Assembly: GCA_016584305.1 (NCBI GenBank)
Contig: JACEEZ010009391.1
Coordinates: forward strand, 80,001 to 144,000
DNA: 64,000 nt
Direction of reading: 5' to 3'
Origin: Chionoecetes opilio
Taxonomy: Eukaryota; Arthropoda; Malacostraca; Decapoda; Majidae
Positions 13,931-25,681 of the stretch are shown one piece after another. Under the pieces are notes generated by a model that saw only the letters and a program-made list of their open reading frames with translations, was not told where the DNA came from and made no database searches. The stretch's first letter is position 1. Each line of letters starts with the position of its first letter. The position numbers and the translations under genes were made by a program.

Positions 13931-14283
13931 CTATCAGAGGAAGTTGTGTGTTAACACCATATTTGTAAATTTAGAGAAAAATTTAACAATTTGGTATTGG
14001 AGGACCAATTAACCGAGCTTGACTAAAATCGTAACGGGGCCATTAAAATAGTACGTAACGGTTTTTTTGTGTATTTTTTTTACTCCCCTAGCTTCCCCTC
14101 CTTGTCACGCCTTTTAACACATATCCAGATAACAAAATTATGCACAGTGTATAACTATGTGATCCAGACCCCTCCTAGCTAATAGATAACACCATGCAGC
14201 TAGTACCCCCCCATTAGTATGTTTCTATTTTTCTCCAAATACAAGTCTAGCCAAAAATTTAGTCTAGCCTAAGTACGTACCTT

Positions 14284-15093
14284 GCAGTAATCTTTGCTGA
14301 GTCGCTGGAGGTCCTGGTGATGGCTCTCGAGGCGCTGCACGAGGAGGCAAAGCCTTTGGGACTTGCGGTCTCCTGGCTCAAGACCAAGGTCCAGGTGTTT
14401 GGAGACTTACTAGATGAAGCAGTACAGTCTGTTCATGCGTGTGGCGAGGACATTGAGATCTTGGAAAGTTTTACATACCTTGGTAGAGCAGTCCATAATG
14501 ACGGCGGGTCACGTCAAGAAGCCTTACGGCGGATTGGCATAGCCCACGGTGTTATGGACTCGCTCAGCGGGAGTATTTGGCGTTGTCGGTACCTGTGCAG
14601 GAGGACAAGGATCCGGATCTTCAAGTCGCTTGTGATCCCTGTCTTACTCTATGTTTGTGAGGCATGGACACTAAATAGTGACTTCAAGAGACGAATCAAT
14701 GCCTTTGGTAATAAGTGTCTTCGCAGAATCATGGGGTATCGCTGGGATGATTACGTGTCAAATCAGCAATTGCACCATGAGACTGAATCGAGGCCTATTA
14801 CCTGCATAGTCCGTCAGCGCCAACTTCGGCTATATGGGCATGTGGCACGCTACCCTGAAACCGATCCTTCCCATCGGGTTGTATCTGTAAGAGACAATCC
14901 GGCGTGGAGGAGGCCAAGGGGGCGCCCACAAGGCTCGTGGCTGGGGCAAGTTGATGTTTCTTGTCGAGAGCTGCTTGGTATGGGAAAGGAGCCTGCATGG
15001 GAACTCGCGCGTGGTGACCCCCGGGAGTGGCGTCGTAGGGTGGGTGAGGCGACGCGCCCCCCGGCGTATGCCCCCAATGATTGATTGATTGAT
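14284..15093 (+). mobile_element. 5'-truncated LINE with perfect 13-bp TSD
   Basis: The copy starts just after the FADD catalytic motif of reverse transcriptase (AVIFAESLEVL...) and runs to the end of the ORF. It contains RITYL-like FTYLG, the LLYVCEAWTL segment, LRRIMGYRWDDY, LRLYGHVARYPE and RPRGRPQGSW. It ends in (TGAT)n. The flanks carry AAGTACGTACCTT at 14271-14283 and again at 15094-15106, an exact 13-bp target-site duplication. It is nearly identical over this length to the copy at 47215-49126, differing by scattered substitutions. Both features point to a recent target-primed insertion. The family is RTE-like or related; the clade needs phylogeny. Confidence 0.9.
14317..15084 (+). pseudogene. 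C-terminal remnant of LINE reverse transcriptase ORF
   Basis: An open frame of about 255 codons covers the region after the catalytic palm: thumb and C-terminal domain of a LINE ORF2. Recognisable pieces are the SWLKTKVQVFGD block, ESFTYLGRAVHNDGGSR, CLRRIMGYRWDDY and the terminal RRPRGRPQGSWLGQVD region. Palm motifs and endonuclease are missing because of 5' truncation, so it cannot be functional. It reaches the natural end PAYAPND, unlike the 47-kb copy, which has a premature stop in the same place. The first methionine is simply internal. Confidence 0.8.
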
Positions 15094-15147
15094 AAGTACG
15101 TACCTTCAAATTATCACCGTTAGGTTTCTCTTTAAAAATTCATAAAA

Positions 15148-15226
15148 TAAGAACATAAGAAAATAAGGAACGGCTACGTGAGGCCGTGAGCGTGAGACCT
15201 ACACCACGTGGTAGTTCCTGTACGTG
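15148..15226 (-). mobile_element. CR1/L2-type LINE 3' end fragment
   Basis: On the - strand it reads CAGGAACTACCACGTG...TAGGTCTCACGCTCACGGCC...CTTATTTTCTTATGTTCTT. This matches the 3' ends at 1775-1853 and 32885-32973. Only the 3' untranslated end is present. Confidence 0.7.
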
Positions 15227-15248
15227 AAAATGTTATGTAACACATGAT

Positions 15249-15358
15249 GGTTGTACCCACAGAGTTATACCGTGGCCACCGAGATGACATCTCGGTGGCC
15301 ACGGTTATACACCTATGTTGTATGTATGTAGCCATAAAACTCTGTGGGTGTACCCCCC
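15249..15358. repeat. Nested inverted repeat with a perfect 18-bp hairpin
   Basis: ACCGTGGCCACCGAGATG at 15269-15286 is followed by one base and its exact reverse complement (15288-15305). Outside it, GTACCCACAGAGTTAT pairs with ATAAAACTCTGTGGGTGTAC at about 15335-15354. The arms flank a centre shifted to one side. It could be a small foldback element. Confidence 0.8.
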
Positions 15359-15619
15359 TCCCCCCACTGTCACTCATAACACTTCACCATACTCCCCTCC
15401 CCCCCTTACAGTGGATGGTCGCCACCCAAATGACCATATAATATAATGATTAAATTAGGGTCTCAAAAATTATCCTGAGGCTGAATGAGGGTTACAGTTT
15501 GAAAAAATATAAACAATGGCTCCTATAACCATAGTATATACACTTTAAGAAGACGTAGACTCTGTATCTTGCACTAGAAGACGTAATAAAAAAGAAGATT
15601 CGTAGATTCTGGCATAAGT

Positions 15620-15720
15620 AAAGGAAGAAAGATATAAGCAGAGAGCTTCACAGAGAGATGTCACTCGGGCCGCGCCATTTTGGATTTTGAACAGGTGGCG
15701 CCGCTATGCGGATGGTGCAT
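15620..15720 (+). repeat. Repeat shared, inverted, with 21.5-21.65 kb
   Basis: GAGAGCTTCAC.GAGAG.TGTCACTCGGGC followed by CGCGCCATTTTG occurs here and, reverse-complemented, at about 21560-21640. The two copies face each other across the error-rich block. They may be ends of one large element or two copies of a short repeat. Confidence 0.5.
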
Positions 15721-15839
15721 TCCGTCAAAAGTGTCACAATGACACGTATCATTACTGTGCACGGTGTTGTGCCTTTTCAATACCCTAAGACGCAAATATA
15801 TGTAGTATTACGTTAAAAGAATGAACTGAAGTGGTTACA

Positions 15840-17660
15840 GGGTTCCCAGAATTGGGAGTTCCCCTAAATTTTGGGGGGGCTCAAAAGTGTAAAAAAGTTA
15901 TTCATTACTTGAACGGTTTTTGTGCCTTTTAAATCCCCCAAAAGAAAAATTAATGTATATTAATTTAAAAATAATGAATGAAGTGTATTGAGGGTGTTTT
16001 TTTTTGTTTTACACCTTTTTTCCTTTTTTGTTATCATACCGAACCCCCGTCATTCAAAAAATTGTCCCATCTAAATCCCCCCCCCCACACACATTTTTTT
16101 TGGCTGAAGTCAAAATGGGGTGCCGGGGTTTTTATGGGTTTTGTTTTAGACACCTTTAAATGATTGACCTTACTTTTTAGAATATTTCATTGATAAAAAA
16201 TTTTCGAAACTTCTCGCCGCGGGATTACTAAAAAGGGATGATTTAAAGGGTTAAGGGGGGGAAATGCTGCCACCAGCTAAAGGAGTAGTTCTCGGGTTTT
16301 ACCCCCTACCGTTTAAAACATGAGAAATTGGTAGGGGGGATGGATATTTAGTATTACCCCGGGGGGGCTAAAACTTTGGAGATGGGGGAAGTATTTCCAA
16401 AAACCCGAATAATCCCCTGGGGTTTTACAATAACAAAAAACTATTTTTAAACATCACCCTATTTTTATCAGAAATTTTATTTCTCTTGTTTAGATCTTAG
16501 ACACTTATAAACTCTAACTAGCACGGGAAAAGTCTCCAGAGCAAAACCCCCTCACTGAATCTATTTTTTAAAAATGCCTTTAAAGCCCGTATAAAATGAG
16601 CACTATAGGTATACAGGAAATCTATATGGGAAAAAAAAGTGAAGAATGGGTTTGGGTAGTGTTCACTGTGATAGGTGGCTTGGTTTTTTTTTTTCGGCAG
16701 ACACTCGCCGGAGCCTTGAGTGAAGTGAGTGAAGACCCCGTTAAAACCTTTATGGGACGGGGCGGGTTCTAGCTTTAATGAAAAAAAAACAACTGTACCT
16801 ATAATGAGCAATAGAATATTTAAAAAGGAGGGGGGGGGGGGGAATAGGAGCGATTTACTGAGGTTTTCCCTTGAGTGAAGGAGTGAGAGATGGCTCCCTC
16901 GTGGTAACTAAGGCGAGGTGGGTGAGTAGGGGAAAAAAAAAAGAATGTTCGGACCTTTACGAAGCTTCCACTAAAGAGAGTAAAAGCCCTCAAAGGGGCT
17001 CTAATTACAAACTAAACAAGTATGCATATAAAAAGGCGCCTATAATGCGTTCTTTTTTTTGAATAAAAGAATTTAAATGTTTCCCTTAATACCCGGGGAA
17101 AGATTTCCCCTTTTTTGCAAACGAACATGTGTTCAGAGCGGAGGTATGGGATCGGAATAAAAATTTGGGTCGATTTTTCAATTTAGCGAATAACTCGACT
17201 AACCCCCCTTTTTATAAAACGTGATCTGTCACTATTGTGTCATTTTGAAAGACATTAAATTAAGAGGTTCCTTGTTTGCAGGAGGGTGAGGAAAGATGAA
17301 AGTTTTGAATCAAAGTCCCCGATGATCCGAAAAAAAATGTCCCACGCTTTTTGAGTACCCGGGTTTTGGGGGGAGGGGTGGGGGGGGGGGGGGGAAGATA
17401 AAATGGGAGATAGAAAGAAAGAAGAAAAATTTTCACGAGAAAAAAAAAAAGATTAAATGCCCTTAATATGATAGGAATACCCATTCCCCCAATGGGGTTA
17501 GGTGACAATTTCCCCCGAACAAAAGATGATTTTTAAAAACCTTTTTCCTTCTTAAATACATAACCCGGGTTTGATGATAGGAATTCCCCATCCTGTCTTC
17601 CAAATACGGGGCTTACACAGCCCATTCCCCGGGGAAAAAAATTTAAATTTCTTAAATTTA
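15840..17660. other. Error-rich segment duplicating adjacent and downstream sequence
   Basis: The clean sequence at about 15740-15840 (TTGTGCCTTTTCAATACCCT...) reappears in homopolymer-distorted form at 15890-15990. The following 1.6 kb reappears at 19190-20670 in the same order: TGCCACCAGCT, GAGTAGTTCTC, TTTAGATCTTAG, GATAGGTGGCT, CTTGAGTGAAG, ACAAGTATGCATA. No gene is supported. Local misassembly is the likeliest cause. Confidence 0.7.
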
Positions 17661-19189
17661 AAAATTAACTACTCAGGGATCTCCCTTTTCCTCTAAAGCT
17701 GTGTCAAGAGGAGAGGGGTGTGGGGGGCAAATTTTAGGGGAAATTTAATAGGTTTCTTCTATTTTTTGAAAGGGGTCTGAATGTTTTAGATTACAGAATT
17801 TTTCAATGAGAAGGGTACCCAAATCAACCTCCGACCGGGCAGAAAAGGGTCTAAAAAACCGACCAATACCAAATTCTCGTTGCTGGGAATGTCCCGGGGC
17901 GCACCCGGCTACCCTCGGTTCTGAAAAGGCCTAACAAGTCTTGAAATATCGCTCCCCCCTAAAGTGGCTGACTGTAGGTGGTAGTCGACGACTTTTCCCC
18001 CCCTTTAAAAACCCCCTTCACCGAACCAGGCTGAGCCGTGAAAGTAGAACCCCGAATTCTAGAAATGAAAAATCCCTAGCCCAAATTTTTTTCAGCTAGC
18101 TCGACATACACCAATTCTTGATCAAAATCTACTTTTAAACTTTTCGTTAATCTTCACTTTAAAAACCCCCACAAGTGGGGTTTGACGAAACTTAATTAAA
18201 ATCCCTTAAGATCCCCAAAACCAGACTGAGTCCTTTAATAATTAAATGAGAGATGGTACCCCAATAAACCTCCTACCGGGTATACAATCCCCAAAAAACA
18301 GAGTAATATTTCCTTTCAAGTTCAAAAAATAAATTATCAATGTCATGTTAAAAATAATTTTTTTCCTTTGTTTTCAAACATTAACTAATGTTAACTAACA
18401 CGACGAACATCCTCGTTTAGTTTTCTAGGGGCTCCGTAGGTGGGTTTTTGAATTTTGAGAGTGCGGAAGCAAGTCGCGAGCCCTTTGCTATCGCGCACAA
18501 ATTCGCTAGCGTCCTCGGCCAGACGGGGGATGGATAGTAAAGGCGTGTATGGCTCGCCATCGGGTCGGATACCTAATGGACAACCCCAGAAAGGGAACCA
18601 TTTCGTCTGGGGAACCCTCTGGATCTTGGAAAAAAAAAAGGGGTGTCCCTGCACCTGGTCGCCCTTCTTGGAGGGGCGTCCCGATTCGCCACAGCGGCGA
18701 TGGTAATGTTTTAGCGCTTGGTTTTACGTAATTTTGACGACGCAGTGGGAGGCTGAGAGAGTCCAGGATTCCCCCCCGACGCGGCTTCAGTCCTCTCTTT
18801 GGGCATGGTGGGGTTTCGAGGCTGTGGGTGGCGTGGCGGTGACCGGGCTGTGCGGTAGGGAAAGGCGGCTACGGCAGCTATGGCGGGGAAGGGCGGCATA
18901 GCGGGGGGGGGGCGGCTAGGCGCGCGGGAGTTGCGGCGGCGGTGGCTGTGGCCCGGGGACGGCTGTGACGGCGTGTCGGGGTGGCTGTGGGGGGGCACGG
19001 CCTGGCGGTGTGTCGGCTCGCTTCTTTCAGCTCCCTGCCACATGGCAGGTTCATGGGTAGGGGTTTGGGTTTTTGGGGGGGAAAATCTAAAGAACCCACT
19101 AAATGATCGACACTGTATGAAAAAACCGAAATTTTTACTTTATTACTATTTTCCCAGGTGAGATTTGTTTTGGTTTTTTTTGTGGAAAT
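17661..19189. other. Error-rich sequence with a GC-rich block; no gene supported
   Basis: 17661-18380 shows nothing recognisable. 18380-19080 is GC-rich, with CGG/GCG repeats around 18840-19010. On the - strand, 18391-18560 reads a plausible but unrecognised peptide (LAEDASEFVRDSKGLATCF...). The surrounding base-level quality is too poor to call a gene. Confidence 0.5.
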
Positions 19190-20670
19190 ACTATCCCCAC
19201 CGCTTTATCACCCGTGGGTGCCAGGGGTTTTATAGGTTGTTTTACGACACCCCTTTAAAAGATTGAATTTCTTTTTAGAATACTTATTTATTTAATAAAA
19301 TTTCGAACACTTCTCCCCGGAGATTACGAAAATGGGGGTGAACTTAGGAATAAGGGGGAAAGTGCCACCAGCTCAAGCGAGTAGTTCTCTGGTTTAAATC
19401 CCTGAGCACGTTAAATACAGAAATTTTTGGTAGGGGGGTGGAAATTTTGTATTTCACCGATGAGGCGAAAACTTTTTGGGAGATGTGGGGAAAATTTTTT
19501 ATAAACGGAATTTAAACACCTGGGGGTTTTTCAAAAAAACACAAGAAACTAATTTAAAAAAATCATCCCATTATTTAATAAAATTATTTTTTGTTTTTAG
19601 ATCTTAGAACAATTAAAAATCTAATCTAGCAGGGCAAGCCCCAGAGCATAACCCCCCCAAAAACAATTTTTGAACTACCATCTAGTCCCTATAAAAAAGG
19701 GACTATAGGATACAGAAATTTTAATAGGAAAAAAAAACGTGAGAGTAGGGTTTGGGTGGTTCCTGTGATAGGTGGCTGGTTTCTTTTTTGGCAGCACTCG
19801 CCGGGGGCCTTTTGTGAAGTGAGGAGGGCTCCGTTAATAACACTTATAAGGGCGGGGCAGGTCTCCTATGCGTTAAAGAAAAATAAACAATGTACCTATA
19901 TATAGCATATAGATATTTTATAACAAGGAGGGGGGGGGGGGGAAAAGGAGCGAGTTTCTGAGGTCTTACCTTGAGTGAAGTGAGTGGAGAGGGTCCCCCC
20001 GTGGTAATAGGCGAGGTTTTGGGGAGTAGCGGGAAAAAAAAAAAAAGTTTGGGCCAGGGCTTTCCCCTGAAGAGGTATAAGACCCGAAGGGCTCTAAATT
20101 TGCTAACTAAACAAGTATGCATAGAAAAGGCTGCCCATAATGCAGTTCTTTTTCTTTTATATAGAAGAATTTTTATGTTTTCTCTAAAATCCAGGGGGAA
20201 AGAAGTTCTCCCTTTTTACGCCACGAACAGTGTTTTAGAGCGACGAGGTAGGATCGGGAAAAAATTTGGTCGATTTTTTAATACTTGTCACATTTTGGGT
20301 TTTTTTGAAAGACATTAAGAATCTAAGAGTGTTCCTTTTATCTGACAGAAGGGGGGAAAGGGTGAAAGTTTTTTAATCACTGCCCGATGATCGCGAAATA
20401 AAGTCCCCCGCATTTTTTCCCGTATCCGGAGTGTAGGGGGGGGAGTGGGGGAGGGGGGGAAGATAGAAGTGGGAGAAAAAAGAAAGAAGATAAATTTTCG
20501 AGAAAAGAAAAAATTTTAATTACCTTTAATATGAAGGAATCCCTATTTCCCCCTTGCGGGCTAGGGGGCAATTTCCCCAGAAAAAAAAGATGATTATTTA
20601 AACCTTTTTCTTTTAAACATAACCCCGGAATTGTATGATAGAATTTTCCCCCTGTCTCTTCGAATACCGG
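19190..20670. other. Second copy of the error-rich duplicated segment
   Basis: Collinear with 16100-17660. Differences between the copies are mostly homopolymer lengths, as expected for independent noisy representations of one locus. No gene is visible. Confidence 0.7.
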
Positions 20671-20679
20671 GGATTACAA

Positions 20680-21310
20680 AAATGGGTGGGTGGTGATGGG
20701 TAAGGGTGATGAAGGGTGGGGGTGAGGGTAATGGGTGTGGGGTGATGAGTATGAAGGGTGTGGGGGGATGGGAGTGGGGGGAAAGGGTGGGGGGTGATGG
20801 GGAATGGGTGAGGAATGGGTTGGGGGGGATGGTAATGGGGAGGGATAGGTGGGGGTGATGGGGAAAGGGTGAGTGAATGGGGTTGGGGGGGATGGTAAAA
20901 GGGGAGGGAAGGGGTTTGGGGGGGATGGGGAATGGGTGAGTGAAGGGTGGGGGTGTGGGTAATGGGTGTGGGGGGAGGGTGTGGGGGAGGGAATAGGTGG
21001 GGGGTGATGGGGAATGGGTGAGTGAATGGGGGGGGGGTGATGGTAATGGGTGAGTGAATAGGTGGGGGGTGATGGGTAATGGCTGAGTGAATGGGTGGGG
21101 GGTGATGGGTAATGGGTGAGTGAATGGGTTGGGGGTGATGGGAAATGGGTGATTGATTGATTTAATGCCAAATAGGTGAATGTGCCAGACAAGGGAAATG
21201 GGTGAGCGAATGGGTGTGGGGTGATGGGTAATGGGTGAGTGAATGAGCGGGGGGTGATGGGTAACGGGTGAGTGAATGGGTGTGTGGTGATGGGTAATGG
21301 GTGAGTGGAG
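20680..21310. repeat. Minisatellite, roughly 30-bp unit (GGTGATGGGTAATGGGTGAG)
   Basis: About twenty degenerate units built from GGGTGATGGGTAATGGGTGAGT/GAATGGGTG. The copies nearer 21310 are more regular, and those nearer 20680 are G-inflated. A short fragment of the TTTAATGCCAAA repeat family interrupts the array at about 21157-21197. Confidence 0.85.
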
Positions 21311-21837
21311 GAATTCCCTCCCTTCTTTGATTCTTTATTTCTTTCCTCGTCAGTTTCTCTTCTGACTCTCTTCATCCCTCCAATTTCTTCCTTACTCCTT
21401 ATTCCTCCTTTCCTTCTCTCATATCCCCTTTCCCTTTCCCCTTTCTCCCACCTTCCATTATCACCCCATCATCACAAAAAGGAGGAGCGATTCCCCCTCT
21501 ATATGCACGGGCGACTGTCAGTGCGTGCACCAACCGCTAGGATCGCTGTCGTCCATGAAATCAAAATGGCGCGCCATGTTATATCGCCCGAGTGACACCT
21601 CTCGGTGAAGCTCTCTGATATAAGACAATAGCAGATAGACAGGTCCCAGCTGATAGCCACATAGGGAGTGCGGGATGAGCCTTTTCTGAAGCTTCTGTTC
21701 CTTTTCCTCAATACTTGTTATTAATCTTGTGTTTATGGTCGTGTATTCAAAAATCGTCTTGCAATTTTTTTTTTTAATGTTATTTTCATTGGATAACTCT
21801 GCTTTCAAGATCAAGATCACGTGGCATCATCGGCCAA

Positions 21838-24142
21838 GAGAATGGCAGGTCACTGAGGGAGAAAAAGGAAATGGTCAGAGCTGTAGAAGACTTCTGGAAA
21901 GATATTGGAGGTGTGAATGAGCCTGATAGTGACTTAGGGAACGTCACCTTAGGGAGGAAAATAGAGGAAATGATGGATGAAGAAATTAGAATGGATGAGA
22001 TTGAAGGGTATGTAAGAAAACTGAAAAATGGAAAGGCCCCTGGAATGGACGGTATCCCGAATGAATTATATAGAGAGGGAGGTGAGGGAGTAATTGAGGG
22101 AATGCATGAGTTGTTTGGACATATATGGAGAGAGGAAAGGGTGCCTTGTGCCTGGAATGACAGTAGAGTGTCCCTCATACATAAGGGAGGACACAAGAGT
22201 AGGAAGGAGATTAAAAATTACAGGCCAATAGCGGTGTGTGACACGGTATGTAAGATTTTCTGTGGTGTACTGAATGAAAAACTAGGTGAAGTTGTGGAAA
22301 GAAATAAGGTGATGGGTGAAGAGCAGAATGGATTCAGAAAAGACAGAAGAGGTGAGGACAATATGTTTGTAATGAATGAAGTGTTTGGGAGGAAAAACAA
22401 GGAAGGAGGAAGAAAGAAAATATCTAGCCTTTCTAGATATTGAGAAAGCGTATGACAGAGTGGATAGGAGAATGCTATGTAAGGTATTGGAGACGATTGG
22501 CATGATTGAGAAGGTTGTTAAAATAATAAGCAGTATGTATGAGAACACACAGGCCAAGTTCAGTATGGGTGACCTCGAGACTGGATGGGTGAATAGTAAG
22601 AGAGGAGTAAGACAGGGCTGTGCCCTTTCTCCTCTACTTTTTGGATTATATGTTGAGGAAATGGCAGTGAGAGTGAAGCGACAGGTCTGGGTGTAAAAAT
22701 TTGGGAGATGAAGTCTTGAGGTACTGATGTATGCAGATGATGTGGTGATCCTTAGTGAAAAACCACAATGAGCTTACAAGAGATGCTGAATGCTATGATG
22801 AGTATGGAAGGGACTTCAACGTTAGGCTCAGTAAGGAAAAGAGTCAAGTGTTGGTGGTGACGGGGGATGACTTTTGATGATGACAGCATTTGGATGGTGG
22901 GGTGGGAATGAAATAAAGAGAACGAAAGAGTACAAGTATCTGGGTATTTGGTTGGATGATAAAGGCGTGAGAAAACTAAAAAATGAGGAGGTAAGCTAGA
23001 GCCAGCCAGTGGGGTGGGTTGGGTTGGAAGGGCTAGGCAGGGGTGGCAAGTTGTCGGGCCAACAAGTATGAAGGGGAGAGATAGGGAAAAGGGTGTGGCA
23101 GTCTGGGCATGATGGTAGGCCTGGGGAAAACAATAGGTGGTCTAGGAAGGAGTTGGACAGATTGGAAGTAACACAGAAAAAAGCAGGCAGAATAGCATTA
23201 GGAGCCAATAGGTATTGGGCAGTGGAAGGATTAGAGGAGACATGGGATGGAAAACATTCAGAGAGAGGATGGCAAAGCAGCCCTGAGGTACAGAGCTAGA
23301 TGAACGAAGGATGACAGCAAATGGGCAAGGAAGGTTTGGGAAGGAATAGTATGGGAGGGATGAAAGACTCAGTAAAGGGGAAAAAGATGGACAGGTGAAG
23401 GGAATGTTTGTGACAGGAGTGATGAGCCCATGGGAGTAATGGCTGTATTGCAAAAGGAAATAAATAGGAGAGTGGTAAGATTAAGGGAAAAGAAGAATGG
23501 CATAGGGGAATGGAGTGAGAATCAACACTGGATGTGTACAGAGAAAGGACCAGCACGGTATGAAAGGTTTAGATGGTGCCTTGGAGGGATTAAACATGAT
23601 TCAGAGCCAGGACAAAGTCCCCTGCTGGACGGTAAATAGTGTAGTTACAGTGGAAGAATGGTGGCAGCAAGGTGTGATTGGGGGATGTGTGTGACAGGGA
23701 GTGGATGAAACCTGGAGCACTTGATGCTGGAATGTGAACGGTTATGAGTATGCTAGAACAAAGATGTTGGAGGTATGCGTAGGAGGAGGTCGGAGTGGAA
23801 GAATGGCGAGAGATGAGGACAGGAGAGTGGAGATGGAGTACTGCTGGGGTTGTGTGCTGAGGGGATGGGAGTGACAGTCGTTGTGATTGAGAGTGTAAAA
23901 GGAATTCTGGAGAATCTGGAGAGCACGCATGAGGAGGCATGAGAAAGCAGGGGGCCCTCAGTGATGGGGGACCCGTATGGGTGTGGTGCTTGGGAGGGGG
24001 GGGACAACCTGCTGTGTTCCCACCCCCCTTTTTTGCTTCTCTCCCAACAGATTACGCGTGTGGGAGAACGCCGGACCAAAGGCTTCACTGACAGCATCCG
24101 CTGAGTGACTCCCAAATCAAGATCAAGATCAAATCAAGATCA
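21838..24142 (+). mobile_element. Damaged LINE copy (reverse transcriptase) with 3' end
   Basis: Starting inside the ORF, it reads MVRAVEDFWKDIGG..., then KLKNGKAPGMDGIPNE, NYRPIAVCDTVCKIF and EEQNGFR. After a frameshift near 22430 come FLDIEKAYDRVDRRM, GVRQGCALSPLLF and the catalytic MYADDVVIL (YADD at 22730-22741). From about 22650 extra G residues and frameshifts accumulate relative to the 24143-24880 copy. The 3' end matches the 30-32 kb copy (CCAACAGATTACGCGTG...AACGCCGGACCAAAGGCTTC) and ends in tandem TCAAGA repeats. A TCAAGATCAAGATCA string also lies just upstream (21808-21822), a possible target-site duplication confounded by the tail repeat. Confidence 0.8.
21871..22696 (+). pseudogene. 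LINE reverse transcriptase, frameshifted
   Basis: Two overlapping frames (21871-22443 and 22376-22696) together carry RT motifs 0 to 4: APGMDGIPNE, NYRPI, the QNGFRKDR motif, FLDIEKAYDRV with the first catalytic aspartate, and RQGCALSPLLF. One single-base frameshift lies in the poly-A/G stretch near 22400. The YADD box follows in yet another frame. The frame breaks mean it cannot make a full protein as assembled. The RT class is non-LTR; the clade (I/Jockey-like or CR1-like) is left open. Confidence 0.8.
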
Positions 24143-24880
24143 AGTTCAGTATGGGTGACCTCGAGACTGGATGGGTGAATAGTAAGAGAGGAGTAAGACA
24201 GGGCTGTGTCCTTTCTCCTCTACTTTTTGGATTATATGTTGAGGAAATGGCAGTGAGAGTGAAGCGTACAGGTCTGGGTGTGAAAATTGGAGATGAAGTC
24301 TTGAGTGATAGCTACTGATGTATGCAGATGATGTGGTGATACTTAGTAAAAACCACAATGAGCTACAAGAGATGCTGAATGCTGTGACTGAGTATGGAAG
24401 GGACTTCAACGTTAGGCTCAGTAAGGAGAAGAGCCAGTGTTGGTGGTGAATGGGGATGACTCTGATGATGACAGCATTTGGATGGTGGGTGGGAATGAAA
24501 TAAAGAGAACGAAAGAGTACAAGTATCTGGGTATTTGGTTGGATGATAAAGGATGTGAGAAAACTAAACATGAGAGGATAGCTAGAGCCAACCAGTGGGT
24601 TGGAAGGCTAGGCAGTATGGCAAGATGTCGGGCCAACAAGTATGAAGTGGTGAGAGGACTATGGAAGGGTGTGGCAGTCCCTAGCATTATGTATGGCCTA
24701 GAAACAATGGCGTGGTCTAGGAAGGAGTTGGACAGATTGGAAGTAACACAGAACAAAGCAGGCAAAATAGCATTAGGTGCCAATAGGTATGTGGCAGTGG
24801 AAGCGATTAGAGGAGACATGGCCGGGATGGAGCACGTTCAGAGAGAGGATAGCAAAGGCAGGACTGAGGTACAGAGCTGA
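24143..24880 (+). mobile_element. Second LINE fragment joined directly to the first
   Basis: It begins exactly where the 3' tail repeats of the previous copy end, at AAGTTCAGTATGGGTGACC. It matches 22553-23290 almost base for base but without the G-expansions. It includes YADD (24321-24332), NGDDSDDDSIWMVGGNE, YKYLGIWLDDKG and PSIMYGLETMAWSRKELDRLE. It stops abruptly at 24880 with no 3' end, so it lacks both ends. Either a truncated second insertion or a duplicated assembly fragment. Confidence 0.75.
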
Positions 24881-24903
24881 GTACTGTGGAGGCTAGGGGA
24901 CTC

Positions 24904-25681
24904 ATTGGCGTAGTTAGGCCTGGGCATTGGGGGCTGTAACCCCGAGTGTTTTATGAACAGCCCAGGATCTCAAATAGTTTTTTTTTCTTCAAAAATATGA
25001 ATAGCTCTGATTGGGGGGGCCAACACAGAATCATAGTAAGAAATGAGAGATTTGGTTAGATGTTGCTTGGCATATGCTGAATCATAGACCACTGTGGTAT
25101 ACAGTGGTCTATGGCTGAATGCATCTTTTTTATGAGCAGGACAAGAAAGAGACGGAGAGAACAGAAGGAGAGAGCAGAGGAGATGAGGAGTGCAACAGGC
25201 AGATGAGACACCAAAAGACCTTCTGGAGAGGTGAAGAAGAGAATATCTGATAGACAAGACACAGAGTTAACACAGTTCATATGGAGCTTTTGGTTTGTCA
25301 CACAATAGAAGCAGAAGTTATTAGCAAGGGTTGGTCAAATTTCAACATTGAACAAAGCACTGGCAATATCCAATCTATATTGCTTCATCACGGCAAAGCT
25401 CTCTTCTTTTTCTTATAGGGTTTTACTCCTGCTGATGAAAATAAAAATAATAACGAAGTTGAACCACAACTCAGGTTGTTTTGATGTTTTTTCTTCATGT
25501 TGCGAAAGTTAACCTAAGGCCTAACAGTAACCAAATGACCGGATCTTTTTGGTATAGAGCACAGTGTTTCGCATCTTATATTCATTATACTCTTCAATAA
25601 ATTTAATACTATCCGGATTTTTTTTTAAATCTCTAGGCTGGGCTAAGCCCCCAATGTTTCAAGATCTTATACACGCCCCTG
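24904..25681. mobile_element. Decayed TIR element with GGCGT ends
   Basis: The left end GGCGTAGTTAGGCCTGGGCATT, then GGGGGCTGTAACCCC, pairs imperfectly with the right end, whose reverse complement is CAGGGGCGTGTATAAGATC...CATTGGGGGCTTAGCCC. The ends resemble the CA(A/G)GGGCG(T/C)AGCCAG termini at 3290 and 43844. The interior contains short - strand frames of no recognisable family. Confidence 0.45.

Noticed and set aside
18391..19043. Gene in the GC-rich part of the noisy block
   Set aside because: Homopolymer errors make frames unreliable, and no recognisable domain is present.
20674..21375. 233-codon Pro/His/Ser-rich frame on -
   Set aside because: Translation of the GGGTGATGGG minisatellite.
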